DNA of 53,340 bases, taken from positions 1-53,340 of the forward strand of contig NZ_BCWP01000026.1 in NCBI RefSeq assembly GCF_001592265.1, given 5' to 3'. Below, in pieces: positions 1-8,482 of this stretch (position 1 is the first letter of the stretch; every line of letters begins with the position of its first letter). Made by a program: the position numbers and the translations under genes. Source of the stretch: Curvibacter delicatus NBRC 14919 (GTDB lineage Bacteria; Pseudomonadota; Gammaproteobacteria; Burkholderiales; Burkholderiaceae_C). Below the pieces are notes generated by a model. That model made no database searches. It saw only the letters and a program-made list of their open reading frames with translations, and was not told the origin of the DNA.

Positions 1-13
1 TCTGTTTTTTCAT
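1..13 (-). CDS. start of the next sox operon gene (probably soxX), cut by window edge
   Basis: Only the first four codons (M-K-K-Q) lie inside the window. An AAGGAG ribosome binding site (22-27 on the complement) sits 8 bases before the ATG and overlaps the soxA stop codon, so translation is probably coupled. In betaproteobacterial sox operons with the order C-D-Y-Z-A the next gene is usually soxX, the partner cytochrome of SoxA. That identity is inferred from gene order only. Confidence 0.5.
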
Positions 14-25
14 GTCGCGAGCTCC

Positions 26-823
26 TTAACGCTTGATGGCCGGGGCGATCGATTCAGCGCCCTTGGCGTTGACGCCCATGTAGGTGCCCAAGGCGATGGT
101 GGCATCACTGCCGAACAGCGGGTAGGGGAAACGCTGCTGGCGGTAGCAGTCGTTCAGACGCAATTGCATGCTCCACATCTGGCCGTTGGAAACGCGGTAG
201 GCAGGCCAGGCGGCAAAGCCGGCGCCGTCACCCGGGTTCTTGGTCAGGTTGGGCAGGTCCTGCAGGCGAATGCGCTTGCCGTCTTCGCCGTGGCAGGTGG
301 CACAGGCAAAGTCGTGCGAACCACCGCGCATGAAGAACAGACGCTTGCCCACTTCATACATGGTCTTTTCTGCCACGTGACTGTTGGGAAGGTTGAACTT
401 CATGCCGCGCGATTCGGCGGCAATCCAGGTGGCCAGCGCGGTCACGTTGTTCTGCTCGCCCTTGCCGTACGGCGTCTTGGCGATGTCGGCAGCGTTGAAC
501 CCCTGCAGGGTTTCCATGCAGGTCAGCAGGCGAGACTCCAGGTCCTGCACCTTGTTGGTGTCGGCAAAGTAGCGCGGCAATTCGACAAACGCGCCCTTGA
601 CCACGCCCGGGCCCTTGCCGAGGTCGCATTGTTCCAATGAAGCGTTTTTGGGGCCGCGTTTTTGCCTCCAGAGGTCTTCCCCCTTGGCCTCAAACAACTC
701 GGCCGGATTGCCGTCTTGCAGCATGGCGCGGTATTCGGCAATACCGTCGGAGGCGGATTTTTGCGCCATTGCGCTACACGCCACGACGACGGTTCCAATG
801 GCCAGAGCCAAACGTTTCATCAT
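26..823 (-). CDS. soxA: SoxA, L-cysteine S-thiosulfotransferase cytochrome subunit
   Basis: SoxA with SoxX forms the periplasmic cytochrome that couples thiosulfate oxidatively to the SoxYZ carrier. An N-terminal signal peptide ends near residue 22. There is one heme motif, CATCH (about residues 176-180 counted from the GTG two codons upstream). A later Cys (about 228, in a NDCYRQQ context) fits the conserved persulfide/heme-ligand cysteine. Two further cysteines (about 68 and 104) stand where diheme SoxA proteins carry the first heme, so this is the monoheme form. The ATG at 823 follows a GAGG site. It is the last full gene of the sox operon in the window. Confidence 0.93.
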   Translation of the reverse strand: MMKRLALAIGTVVVACSAMAQKSASDGIAEYRAMLQDGNPAELFEAKGEDLWRQKRGPKNASLEQCDLGKGPGVVKGAFVELPRYFADTNKVQDLESRLLTCMETLQGFNAADIAKTPYGKGEQNNVTALATWIAAESRGMKFNLPNSHVAEKTMYEVGKRLFFMRGGSHDFACATCHGEDGKRIRLQDLPNLTKNPGDGAGFAAWPAYRVSNGQMWSMQLRLNDCYRQQRFPYPLFGSDATIALGTYMGVNAKGAESIAPAIKR

Positions 824-905
824 TGTCACCTCGACTAGTTATTGGGAAGAAACAGAGAATGGAGAAGGGCCACCCCTCCTCCATCTTTCACGAAACAACC
901 TGCGA

Positions 906-1217
906 TCAGGACACCGTGGCTTCGTCGGTACGGCTGTCGCCCTTGTTGTCTTTCCAGTTCACGCTGATCTTGTCACCGGCCTTGGCGCCCTTGACCACGA
1001 ACTGCAGGAACGGGTTCTTCGATACGGCGGGACCCCATTCGGCGGTCATCACGACCTTGCCATTGAGGGAAGCTGTCACGTCCTGGATGTACCAGGCCGG
1101 AACGATCTTGCCAGCCGAATCCTTGCGTTGGCCGGATTCCATTTCGTGGCTCATGAGAACGCGAACAGTGGCCTTGTCGCCAGAAGCTTGGGCGCGAATG
1201 CGCATCGGATCTGCCAT
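906..1217 (-). CDS. soxZ: SoxZ, sulfur carrier complex subunit
   Basis: This 103-residue protein without a signal peptide matches SoxZ in length and in its immunoglobulin-like sequence (for example MSHEMESG and PAWYIQDV segments). SoxZ pairs with SoxY to present the substrate-carrying cysteine arm to the other Sox enzymes in the periplasm, and is exported together with SoxY. An AGGAG site precedes the ATG. It lies directly downstream of soxY, the usual order. Confidence 0.95.
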   Translation of the reverse strand: MADPMRIRAQASGDKATVRVLMSHEMESGQRKDSAGKIVPAWYIQDVTASLNGKVVMTAEWGPAVSKNPFLQFVVKGAKAGDKISVNWKDNKGDSRTDEATVS

Positions 1218-1265
1218 TTTTAACTCCTAAATCTTTACTGAATCTTGGGAAGGGTTGCTGCCGGA

Positions 1266-1718
1266 TTAACCGCCACAGCCGCCGAGCGTGACCTTGACTT
1301 CCTTCTTGGCATAGAAGGCCTTGCCGTCGGCCATGATGGCCACGGCATACACGTCAGAGGACTGGCCCATCTTGGCGCGCGTGGCAAAGCTGGCTTCCAC
1401 GCTGTCGGTCACGTTGAACATGGCCACCAGGGCAGACGGGTTCTTCTCGACCAGAATCAGGACCTTCTTGGCAGCCAGCGTGGTGCTGGCTGTCAGCGGG
1501 ACCACGGCACCGTTTTCAGCGATGTCCGGACCACCCACGGTCACGTCCTTGCTTTCCACCGGGGCGGCTGCGCCCAGTGCCTTGGCCACGTCAGCCAGGG
1601 ACTTGGCTTCAAAAGCCACTTTTTCGTAAGCCAGTGCGTGCTGGGGGAACAGACCGGTGCCGGCCAACAGGCCCGCCACGACGGCGCTTTGCTTGAGTGT
1701 CTCGCGACGAGTTTGCAT
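1266..1718 (-). CDS. soxY: SoxY, thiosulfate-carrying protein
   Basis: SoxY carries sulfur intermediates covalently on a cysteine near its C-terminus. The protein ends in GGCGG, the conserved swinging-arm motif. The N-terminus has a twin-arginine signal (MQTRRETLKQ followed by a hydrophobic stretch and an A-x-A cleavage region), as expected for Tat export with SoxZ in tow. I chose the ATG at 1718 because AAGGAG lies 8 bases upstream; the ATG eight codons earlier has no such site and would place extra residues before the RR motif. Confidence 0.95.
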   Translation of the reverse strand: MQTRRETLKQSAVVAGLLAGTGLFPQHALAYEKVAFEAKSLADVAKALGAAAPVESKDVTVGGPDIAENGAVVPLTASTTLAAKKVLILVEKNPSALVAMFNVTDSVEASFATRAKMGQSSDVYAVAIMADGKAFYAKKEVKVTLGGCGG

Positions 1719-1782
1719 GCGAATCTCCTTGGTTAAGTCCATGCTAATGAAAAAACGTATCTGTTGATATGGGTACTAATGC

Positions 1783-2868
1783 TTATTTTCCCGCAGCACC
1801 GGATGCCAACCATGCGGCGATGGTCTTTGCCTCGGCTTCGCTCAAGGTCTGGGGCGGCATGGGGATCGGCCCCCAGACGCCGGAACCACCCGACTTGATC
1901 TTGCCGGCCAGGTAGTCTGCCTTGCCGGCGTGCTTCTTGGCAATGTCCTGGAAACTCGGGCCGACCAGCTTGCTGTTCATGGCATGGCAGGCGGTGCAGC
2001 TGTTCTTCTGCAGCAGTGCCTGGGCCGCCTTGTTGTCGGCACCGGCCGCATCGGCCTTGACAACAGGTTTGGCCGGGGCAGCAGGTGCAGCAGCGCCGGG
2101 CTTGCCTTCCGGACGTGTCGTATCCACGCCGTGCTGGGCACCGACCATGCGGTTCTGCTCCGCCAGATTGCCGTGGGCATTGCGTGCATAGTCAGGCAGG
2201 AACGAGGCCACCTTGGCTTCCGGCACGCAGTCTTTCATGCAAGCCACGTTCTTGGTATCCGGCTTGGCGCCCTTGCCGAATTCCTTACCCGGCCACATGG
2301 CGTGGTTGGTCGTCATGCCATTGCGATTCGGCATGCGCTTCTGGACTTCGGCAATGTTCTTGTCGGACAGCACGAAGTCGTCCGGCACGATGCCGCCGAG
2401 GTTCAAGAGGAAGGCCGTCACCGCATACACCTCTTCCGTGCTCAGCGACTTGGGCGCCGTCCAGGGCATGGCGCGGTTGATGTAGTCCCACAGCGTGGAA
2501 ACGGTGGGCACCTTCATCAGTGTGGTGCGTCCCGGGAAGGACGTGTCGGTCAGCTTGGCCACGCGGCCGGTCTTGATGTCCTCGGCCGTGATGCCGCCGA
2601 CCAGCGGGCTGAACACTTCGCCCGATTCGCCAAAGATGCCGTGGCAATGGGCGCACTTGCCTTCCCACACATCCTGGCCCTTGGCGACACTGCCGGAACC
2701 TGCCGGCAGGCCCTTGAAGTCGGGACGCACGTCGATATCCCATGCGGCCACTTCCTTCGGCGTGGCATCGCGGCCGACACCCGGGTACTTGCTGGCGCCC
2801 TGTGCGCCTGCCAGGCCAGCAACGGCGAGCAAGGCAGCGGCCAGCACTGCTTTACGAAACCTGAACAT
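1783..2868 (-). CDS. soxD: SoxD, diheme cytochrome subunit of sulfane dehydrogenase
   Basis: This 361-residue protein is exported by a Sec signal peptide (cleavage near A-G-A, residues 20-22). It has two heme motifs, CAHCH (72-76) and CTACH (291-295), separated by an Ala/Pro-rich linker at about 250-275. This is the SoxD architecture: it takes electrons from the molybdenum centre of SoxC. The gene starts 17 bases inside the end of soxC, so the two subunits are translationally coupled. Confidence 0.93.
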   Translation of the reverse strand: MFRFRKAVLAAALLAVAGLAGAQGASKYPGVGRDATPKEVAAWDIDVRPDFKGLPAGSGSVAKGQDVWEGKCAHCHGIFGESGEVFSPLVGGITAEDIKTGRVAKLTDTSFPGRTTLMKVPTVSTLWDYINRAMPWTAPKSLSTEEVYAVTAFLLNLGGIVPDDFVLSDKNIAEVQKRMPNRNGMTTNHAMWPGKEFGKGAKPDTKNVACMKDCVPEAKVASFLPDYARNAHGNLAEQNRMVGAQHGVDTTRPEGKPGAAAPAAPAKPVVKADAAGADNKAAQALLQKNSCTACHAMNSKLVGPSFQDIAKKHAGKADYLAGKIKSGGSGVWGPIPMPPQTLSEAEAKTIAAWLASGAAGK

Positions 2869-4216
2869 TTTTCACCTCACCGCTTTCCTGCACCAGCCAG
2901 GACTGGATGGCATTGTTGTGATAGATCGAGCGCGTGCCGCGAACTGCGCGCAATTGCTTGTAGGTGGGCTGCACATAGCCCGTGTCATCCATGGCACGGC
3001 TCTGGATGATGGCCGGCTTGCCATCCCAGACCCAGTCCAGGTTGAAACGCGTCAGCGCCTTGTTCTGCACCGGGCCTTCCAGCCGTGCGGTACGCCAGTT
3101 GCGGCCTCCGTCGACGGACACGTCGACGCGCTTGACCTTGCCGCGGCCCGACCAGGCCAGGCCGGTGATGTTGTAGAAGCCCTTGTCCAGCAGCACCTGC
3201 CCGCCGGACGGCGTGGTCACCACGCTCTTGCACTCCTGGATGCTGGTGTACTGGCGGTGCAGGCCGCTGGGCTGCAGGTCCACATAATGGACGGCCTCGT
3301 CCTTGGCGGCGTAGGGCATGTCGCCCACCTCGATGCGGCGCAGGTACTTGACCCAGCTCACACCTTGCACGCCCGGCACGATCAGACGCAGCGGGTAGCC
3401 CTGCTCGGGGCGCAGCATCTCGCCGTTCTGGCCATAGGCCACGAACACTTCGCCCGACTTGATCAGTTCCATCGGGATGGTGCGGGTCATGGACGATCCG
3501 TCAGCGCCCTCGGCCAGCACGAACTTGCCGTTCTTCAGATCCGCACCGGCCAGCTCCAGCAGCGTGATCAGCGGCACGCCGGTGAACTCGCTGCACGACA
3601 CCATGCCGTGCGTGTACTGCACGGTCGGCACCGCCACATTGCCCCATTCCACCGCCGTGTTGGCGCCACACTCGATGAAGTGGATGCGCGAGACGGATGG
3701 CAGACGCATGATCTCGTCCATGGTGAAGACCTTGTTGGACTTGACCATGCCGTTGATCATCAGACGGTGTTTGGAGGGATCAATGTCCCACCAGCCCTGG
3801 TGGTGACGCTCGAAATGCAGGCCGCTGGGTGTGATGATGCCGAACAGCGACTGCAGCGGCGCAAACGACACCGAAGCCTGCGTGGTCTGGGTCAGACCCG
3901 GGCTCTGGCGGCGCTGCACATTGGCTTCGAACTTGGAGGGTTTGCCATAACCGCCATCTGCCGCCACGCCCTGTCCCAGACCCTTGCTGTGCTCGGGCAG
4001 GTTCAGGATGTTGGGGTCGCCACCTTCGGTCGGCACCGGATTGCCCTGCGCCAGGGCGGCAGGCACTGCAGCGCCGGCTGCCGCAGCAGCAAAGGCGTTG
4101 CGGATGAAATCACGGCGGCCATGCTTGGCTTGCGCAAAGACGGTCTTGATCCCGTCCTTGTCCAAAAAATTCTCGGGCGCCTTTCGGATCCTGCCCGAGC
4201 TCACATCTTCTTGCAT
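2852..4216 (-). CDS. soxC: SoxC, molybdopterin sulfane dehydrogenase subunit
   Basis: SoxC belongs to the sulfite-oxidase family and oxidizes the sulfane sulfur left on SoxY, which allows complete oxidation of thiosulfate without stored sulfur. A Tat motif (GRRDFIRN, about residues 33-40) precedes an Ala-rich hydrophobic region. Cys183 (FIECGAN) fits the molybdenum-ligand cysteine. The ATG at 4216 is preferred over one ten codons earlier because an AAGGAG site stands 6 bases before it. Presence of soxCD predicts the full Sox pathway rather than the sulfur-globule variant. Confidence 0.94.
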   Translation of the reverse strand: MQEDVSSGRIRKAPENFLDKDGIKTVFAQAKHGRRDFIRNAFAAAAAGAAVPAALAQGNPVPTEGGDPNILNLPEHSKGLGQGVAADGGYGKPSKFEANVQRRQSPGLTQTTQASVSFAPLQSLFGIITPSGLHFERHHQGWWDIDPSKHRLMINGMVKSNKVFTMDEIMRLPSVSRIHFIECGANTAVEWGNVAVPTVQYTHGMVSCSEFTGVPLITLLELAGADLKNGKFVLAEGADGSSMTRTIPMELIKSGEVFVAYGQNGEMLRPEQGYPLRLIVPGVQGVSWVKYLRRIEVGDMPYAAKDEAVHYVDLQPSGLHRQYTSIQECKSVVTTPSGGQVLLDKGFYNITGLAWSGRGKVKRVDVSVDGGRNWRTARLEGPVQNKALTRFNLDWVWDGKPAIIQSRAMDDTGYVQPTYKQLRAVRGTRSIYHNNAIQSWLVQESGEVKNVQVS

Positions 4217-4280
4217 CACACACTCCTTCAATGAGTTGCTATCCATCGCTCATCTCTTCTGCCCGGATCACGCACCGGTT

Positions 4281-4583
4281 TCACGGCTTCTCGTGACCCA
4301 CTGTCTGATCAAGGCCAATCTGCGAACAGACCGCCTTGCACACCCGCACCACCGACTCGTCGCCGATGCGGTAATACACCTGCACCCCATGGCGTCGCCT
4401 GGCGACGACACCTGCCCGGTACAGCACGTTCAAGTGCTGCGACATATTGGGCTGAGACACCGCGATGTCATGGAGCAATTGAGAGACGTTCTTCTCGCCA
4501 TCACACAACGCACCGATGATGCGCAGCCGGATCGGCGTTGAAAGAACCCCAAACAGCTCGGCCGCACCGTCAAAGTCCGACAT
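4281..4583 (-). CDS. soxR: SoxR-type ArsR family repressor
   Basis: A 100-residue winged-helix protein of the ArsR/SmtB family, first gene of the sox transcription unit. The recognition helix region reads SQPNMSQHLNVL. From this start, cysteines lie at 27, 82 and 86; the first and one of the later pair resemble the two persulfide-sensing thiols of the SoxR/BigR/SqrR branch. An upstream ATG (4613) is possible, but the one at 4583 has an AGGAAG site. Repression of sox until sulfane sulfur oxidizes the thiols is the known role of the branch and is inferred here. Confidence 0.85.
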   Translation of the reverse strand: MSDFDGAAELFGVLSTPIRLRIIGALCDGEKNVSQLLHDIAVSQPNMSQHLNVLYRAGVVARRRHGVQVYYRIGDESVVRVCKAVCSQIGLDQTVGHEKP

Positions 4584-4626
4584 CGACGCTTCCTGGGGAA
4601 TATCGCCTTTCATTTGCTAAATCATA

Positions 4627-4646
4627 ATATTCACATGTACGAATAT
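4627..4646. promoter_or_regulatory. predicted SoxR operator (inverted repeat)
   Basis: A 20-base inverted repeat, ATATTC-N8-GAATAT, lies just upstream of soxR. Its core ATTC-N8-GAAT is the kind of site I recall for the BigR/SqrR persulfide-responsive repressors. Placement before the first gene suggests autoregulation and control of the whole sox operon. Confidence 0.65.
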
Positions 4647-4710
4647 AAAGGCTAAACGCAATGCATAACCAAGGGTTTATACCTATCCCGACTTTTTTGA
4701 TCGGTTGGTT

Positions 4711-5025
4711 TTACTTTGTGAAATGGTAGTGATCCCGATTCAGTACCGCAGCCATGGCGGACACTTCCTCAGGAAACAACGCCAGATTGAGTTCGGTATT
4801 GCATCGTTCCACCATGCTGCGCAAGGAACCGGCAGAATTGATACGGCCAGCCGGTCGGTAGATGGCGCTCCCGTCACCACCCACTTTCTGCTGGTGACAA
4901 GCGGCGCACTTGTTTTCCGCGATGAGCTTTTCCCCCAGCTTCAAATCCGCCCCGTGAAACAGGTCGGGCGTTCCGCCGCTCGCGGAAGTGACCACCACCA
5001 TGAGGAATAAAACCAGTTTTCGCAT
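4711..5025 (-). CDS. small monoheme cytochrome c
   Basis: A 104-residue exported protein with a signal peptide of about 17 residues and one heme motif, CAACH. It is probably a class I cytochrome c: it has the heme site near the N-terminus and an Ala/Leu-rich C-terminal helix, but the usual distal Met is not obvious. The ATG at 5025 gives a proper signal peptide; the longer reading frame to 5169 would bury it. It lies between the sox operon and a divergent CsoR-type gene, so a role as electron carrier for sulfur oxidation is a reasonable inference. Confidence 0.75.
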   Translation of the reverse strand: MRKLVLFLMVVVTSASGGTPDLFHGADLKLGEKLIAENKCAACHQQKVGGDGSAIYRPAGRINSAGSLRSMVERCNTELNLALFPEEVSAMAAVLNRDHYHFTK

Positions 5026-5146
5026 GTTTTTGAGGTTAGCCAATGCCGAACAACAGCGCAACACATGGAAACCCTCTGCCCACGCTGGGCCACCAGAGAA
5101 CAATCTGGCACACTTCAGCCAGATCAACCCTGAAGTCGCTATCCCC

Positions 5147-5464
5147 ATGGCAAGCAAGAGCACAGACAACAGCGGTGTCTCGCAAACACCGGCTTCACTT
5201 TACCGCGCCGACCACCAGAAAGACGTGGTCAACCGACTACGCCGCATCGAAGGCCAGGTGCGCGGCCTGGTCGAGATGATCCAGGCTGGCCGCTCCTGCG
5301 AGGATGTAGCCCTGCAGATGTCAGCTGCACGCAAGGCGATGGACAAGGCCTTCTACCGGATGATGGCCTGCTCCGTCATCGAGGCGATCTCCGATGCCGA
5401 GAACGATGCCGAAGCCATTGTCGAGGTCGAACGCTCGACCAAGCTGCTCGAAAAATTCGGCTGA
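5147..5464 (+). CDS. CsoR/RcnR/CstR family transcriptional regulator
   Basis: A 105-residue all-helical repressor of the DUF156 family; the segment HQKDVVNRLRRIEGQVRGL is the family signature. Cys51 (GRSC) and Cys75 (MMAC) are present, but the histidines that complete copper or nickel/cobalt sites in CsoR and RcnR are not visible. A two-cysteine site is typical of persulfide sensors such as CstR, and the sox neighbourhood agrees, though the Cys spacing (24) is shorter than in CstR. It is divergent from the cytochrome gene with about 120 bases between them. The ATG has only a weak ribosome site. Confidence 0.8.
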   Translation: MASKSTDNSGVSQTPASLYRADHQKDVVNRLRRIEGQVRGLVEMIQAGRSCEDVALQMSAARKAMDKAFYRMMACSVIEAISDAENDAEAIVEVERSTKLLEKFG

Positions 5465-5538
5465 GCAGCGGTCGCATCCACACTGACGGACTGACATCAA
5501 ATCGGGCTTTCTTCTCGCCGTTGTTGCGCCAACAGCTA

Positions 5539-6222
5539 TTATTTCAATAGCATTGAAAAGTCAGCGATAACGCGGTCAGGACCACAGGCCTCAATCGGCT
5601 GCCCCATGTTGTAGCCATAGGGCAAGACCCAGACCGGCACGCCCGCATTGCGCGCAGCGGCCACATCGATCGACGAATCCCCCACGAACAAGGCCCGCTC
5701 GGCCGCCACCTGGAACTGCGCCAGGCAGCTGAGGATTCCGGCCGGATCGGGCTTCTTGGTCGGCAGGCTGTCGCCGCTGACGACCTGATCGAACAAGGGC
5801 TGCAACGCGTGTGCGGCCAGTACGCGTTGGGTATACCGCGCTTCCTTGTTGGTCACCACGGCCAGGCGCACACCCTGCTGCCGCAGCTGCTGCAGCGTTT
5901 CGCGCACCTGCGGGTAGAGCTGGCTGCGCGCGCCGCAGCGCCGCTCGTAGTGAACCGCAAATTCCGCCATCACGTGGGGCAAGGTGTCGCTGGCACGCAC
6001 GGCCTCGACCGTCATCTGCTGCACAAAAGCCAGCGCCTGGATCAGCAACTCGCGCGTCCCGAGACCAATCCAGCGGTCGACGCTGTCTTGCGCCACTTCG
6101 GAATAGCCGAAATGCTTCAGTGTGTCATTGACCGCATCAGCAATCTCAGCGGCGGTTTCGATCAGCGTGCCATCGAGGTCGAACATGACCAGATCGAAGG
6201 CTCGAGAGGGGAGCGTACTCAT
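5539..6222 (-). CDS. cbbZ: phosphoglycolate phosphatase (HAD family), cbb locus
   Basis: This 227-residue HAD hydrolase has the DxD nucleophile motif (FDLDGTLIET, residues 15-24), the Thr/Lys region (VVTNKE, then KKPDP) and GDSSIDV as motif IV. It removes phosphate from 2-phosphoglycolate made by the RuBisCO oxygenase reaction. It is the last gene of the minus-strand cbb cluster, after the phosphoribulokinase gene. The housekeeping name gph would be equally valid. Confidence 0.85.
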   Translation of the reverse strand: MSTLPSRAFDLVMFDLDGTLIETAAEIADAVNDTLKHFGYSEVAQDSVDRWIGLGTRELLIQALAFVQQMTVEAVRASDTLPHVMAEFAVHYERRCGARSQLYPQVRETLQQLRQQGVRLAVVTNKEARYTQRVLAAHALQPLFDQVVSGDSLPTKKPDPAGILSCLAQFQVAAERALFVGDSSIDVAAARNAGVPVWVLPYGYNMGQPIEACGPDRVIADFSMLLK

Positions 6223-6334
6223 GGATTCAATACAAAAGAAAACAGGACCAGACCGGCAAGGTTACACGGCTGTGGCAAGCAGCCTCGAAGCACTCCGCCG
6301 ATGCAGCGCGCCGACGGCGCTGAAAAAGCCCGCC

Positions 6335-7219
6335 TCACCCCACGCCCAGAGCCCGCTTGCGCCGCTCCATCATGCGCCAGACGAAGGGCGTGAAAATCAA
6401 CTGCATGGCCAGTTCCATCTTGCCGCCTGGCACGACGATGGTGTTGGCACGCGACATGAAGCTGTCGTGAATCATGTTCAGCAGGTACTGGAAGTCGATG
6501 CCTTTCGGGCTGGCGAAACGGATCACCACCATGCTCTCGTCGGCCGACGGGATGTCGCGCGCGATGAAGGGGTTGGAGGTGTCCACCATCGGCACACGCT
6601 GGAAATTCACATGGGTGTGGGCAAACTGCGGCACGATGTAGTTCACGTAGTCAGGCATGCGGCGCAGGATGGTGTCGGTCACGGCCTCGGTGCTGTAGCC
6701 GCGCTGGTGCTGGTCGCGCCAGAGCTTCTGGATCCACTCCAGGTTGATCACCGGCACCACGCCAACCAGCAAATCCGGATGCTGCGCAATGTTGTGCTCC
6801 GGCGTGACCAGGGCACCATGCAGGCCCTCGTAGAACAGCATGTCGGTGTCGGGCGGCAGGTCCTCCCAGGCGGTGAACGTACCGGGAGCCTGCTGGTAAG
6901 GCGCCGCTTCCTCGTCGTTGTGCAGGTACTTGCGCGCCCGCCCCTGGCCCGATTGGGCATACGTGCGAAACAGGGTTTCCAGCTCGCCGAACAGGTTGTT
7001 GTCTGCGCCAAAATGGCTGAAGTGCTTGTTGCCGGCCTGCTCGGCCTCGGCCGCCTTGCGCTTCATTTCCTGGCGGTTGTAGCGGTGAAAGCTGTCGCCC
7101 TCGACGATGGCGGCCTTGACGCCTTCGCGACGGAAGATATTGGCGAAGGTACGCGTTACCGTGGACGTGCCGGCACCGGACGAACCGGTGATGGCGATGA
7201 TGGGGTGGCGTTCAGACAC
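6335..7219 (-). CDS. cbbP: phosphoribulokinase
   Basis: This 294-residue kinase makes ribulose-1,5-bisphosphate from ribulose-5-phosphate and ATP, the step before RuBisCO. The P-loop GSSGAGTSTV lies at about residues 13-22. Length and sequence fit the proteobacterial class I enzyme. The start codon is GTG (7217-7219) behind an AGGAGA site. It lies between cbbF and cbbZ on the same strand. Confidence 0.94.
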   Translation of the reverse strand: MSERHPIIAITGSSGAGTSTVTRTFANIFRREGVKAAIVEGDSFHRYNRQEMKRKAAEAEQAGNKHFSHFGADNNLFGELETLFRTYAQSGQGRARKYLHNDEEAAPYQQAPGTFTAWEDLPPDTDMLFYEGLHGALVTPEHNIAQHPDLLVGVVPVINLEWIQKLWRDQHQRGYSTEAVTDTILRRMPDYVNYIVPQFAHTHVNFQRVPMVDTSNPFIARDIPSADESMVVIRFASPKGIDFQYLLNMIHDSFMSRANTIVVPGGKMELAMQLIFTPFVWRMMERRKRALGVG

Positions 7220-7295
7220 GAAGGTCTCCTGAAACTAAAAATTCTTTGATTGCTGTATGCAGCGCAACGCTGGTACGCCAGCCCCGCGTCGCAGG

Positions 7296-7376
7296 ACACC
7301 GCGGAGCCGGCTCCGCCGGGCCGCTGGTGTCGTCCCCCTCGAGGGGGAAGGGCCCGCAGGGCACTCAGGGGGACTT
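7296..7376. repeat. GC-rich palindromic intergenic element, copy 1
   Basis: The gap between cbbF and cbbP holds a GC-rich element centred on the perfect palindrome CCCCCTCGAGGGGG (7334-7347), flanked by GGAGCCGGCTCC-like sequence. A related element lies at 16040-16125. The pair look like members of a dispersed intergenic repeat family, as known from Comamonadaceae genomes. It may form an RNA hairpin between the two genes. Confidence 0.55.
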
Positions 7377-7380
7377 TCTC

Positions 7381-8475
7381 TCATACCCTGAACAGCCCGC
7401 GTTCAGCAAACAGGGGATTATCAAACTCCCTCTTGACCGGCTCGGTGTGGTAACGCTCGATGCGCTCGACCTCGTTCTTGGAACCAAACACCAGGCCGAT
7501 GCGTTGGTGCAGCGATGTGGGTTGCACCGCCAGCATCGCCTGGCGCCCGGTGCTGGCGCGGCCGCCGGCCTGCTCCATGATGAACCCCACCGGATTGGCC
7601 TCGTACAGCAGGCGCAGACGCCCGGGTTTGGCCGGATCCTTGGTATCGCGCGGGTACATGAAGACGCCGCCGCGCATGAGGATGCGGTGCGCCTCGGCGA
7701 CCATGGACGCGATCCAGCGCATGTTGAAGTCCTTACCCCGGGGACCGGTCCGACCGGCCAGGCATTCGTCTACATAGCGCTTGATGGGTGGTTCCCAGAA
7801 GCGGCTGTTGGAAGCGTTGATGGCAAATTCCTGCGTGTCGGCCGGGATCTGCATTTTGGGGTGGGTCAGCATGAACTCGCCCAGGTTCGGGTCGAGCGTG
7901 AAGCCGTTGACGCCATTGCCCACGGTCAGCACCAGCATGGTGGTCGGACCGTAAAGCGCATAGCCGGCCGCCACCTGCTGGGTACCCGGCTGCAGGAAGT
8001 CGGCCTCGGTCACATCGCGGCCTGAAGCCACCACCGCCTGCGGCGCCCGCAGGATCGAGAAAATGCTGCCGACCGACACATTGACATCGATGTTGCCGGA
8101 GCCATCGAGCGGATCGAACACCAGCAGGTACTTGCCACGCGGGTTTGGTGTCGGAATCTGATACGGCAGCGCCAGTTCTTCGGAGGCCATGCCCGCCAGA
8201 TAACCACCGAGTTCGTTCAGGCGGATGAACACTTCGTTGCTGTGCACATCGAGTTTCTTCTGCATCTCACCCTGCACATGCACGGCACTGCCAAACGCCT
8301 CGTCGTGCTCGCCCAGCATGCCCCCCAAGGCGCCAAACGAGACGGCGCGCGCAATCGCCTTGCAGGCCATGGCCACGTCGAGGATCAGCGCATTGAAATC
8401 GCCGCGGGCATCAGGAAAGCGGCGACGTTCCTCGATCAGGAATTGCGTCAGGGTGGCGCGTTTGGACAGGGGCAT
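7381..8475 (-). CDS. cbbF: class I fructose-1,6-bisphosphatase
   Basis: This 364-residue enzyme hydrolyses fructose-1,6-bisphosphate in the regenerative part of the Calvin cycle. The active-site metal-binding motif [13 protein letters not shown] is present, and the rest (for example a [10 protein letters not shown]-like region and [11 protein letters not shown]) matches class I FBPases. It starts 7 bases after the cbbY stop codon, so the two genes are in one operon. Cells often carry a second, gluconeogenic copy elsewhere; the position here assigns this one to CO2 fixation. Confidence 0.94.
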   Translation of the reverse strand: MPLSKRATLTQFLIEERRRFPDARGDFNALILDVAMACKAIARAVSFGALGGMLGEHDEAFGSAVHVQGEMQKKLDVHSNEVFIRLNELGGYLAGMASEELALPYQIPTPNPRGKYLLVFDPLDGSGNIDVNVSVGSIFSILRAPQAVVASGRDVTEADFLQPGTQQVAAGYALYGPTTMLVLTVGNGVNGFTLDPNLGEFMLTHPKMQIPADTQEFAINASNSRFWEPPIKRYVDECLAGRTGPRGKDFNMRWIASMVAEAHRILMRGGVFMYPRDTKDPAKPGRLRLLYEANPVGFIMEQAGGRASTGRQAMLAVQPTSLHQRIGLVFGSKNEVERIERYHTEPVKREFDNPLFAERGLFRV

Positions 8476-8482
8476 GCTCTGC

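Noticed and set aside
164-640. Long plus-strand frame opposite soxA
   Set aside because: It is a complementary-frame shadow of a clearly identified gene in GC-rich DNA, with no known motif. The same applies to the many long frames opposite soxC, the purine permease, cbiD and others.
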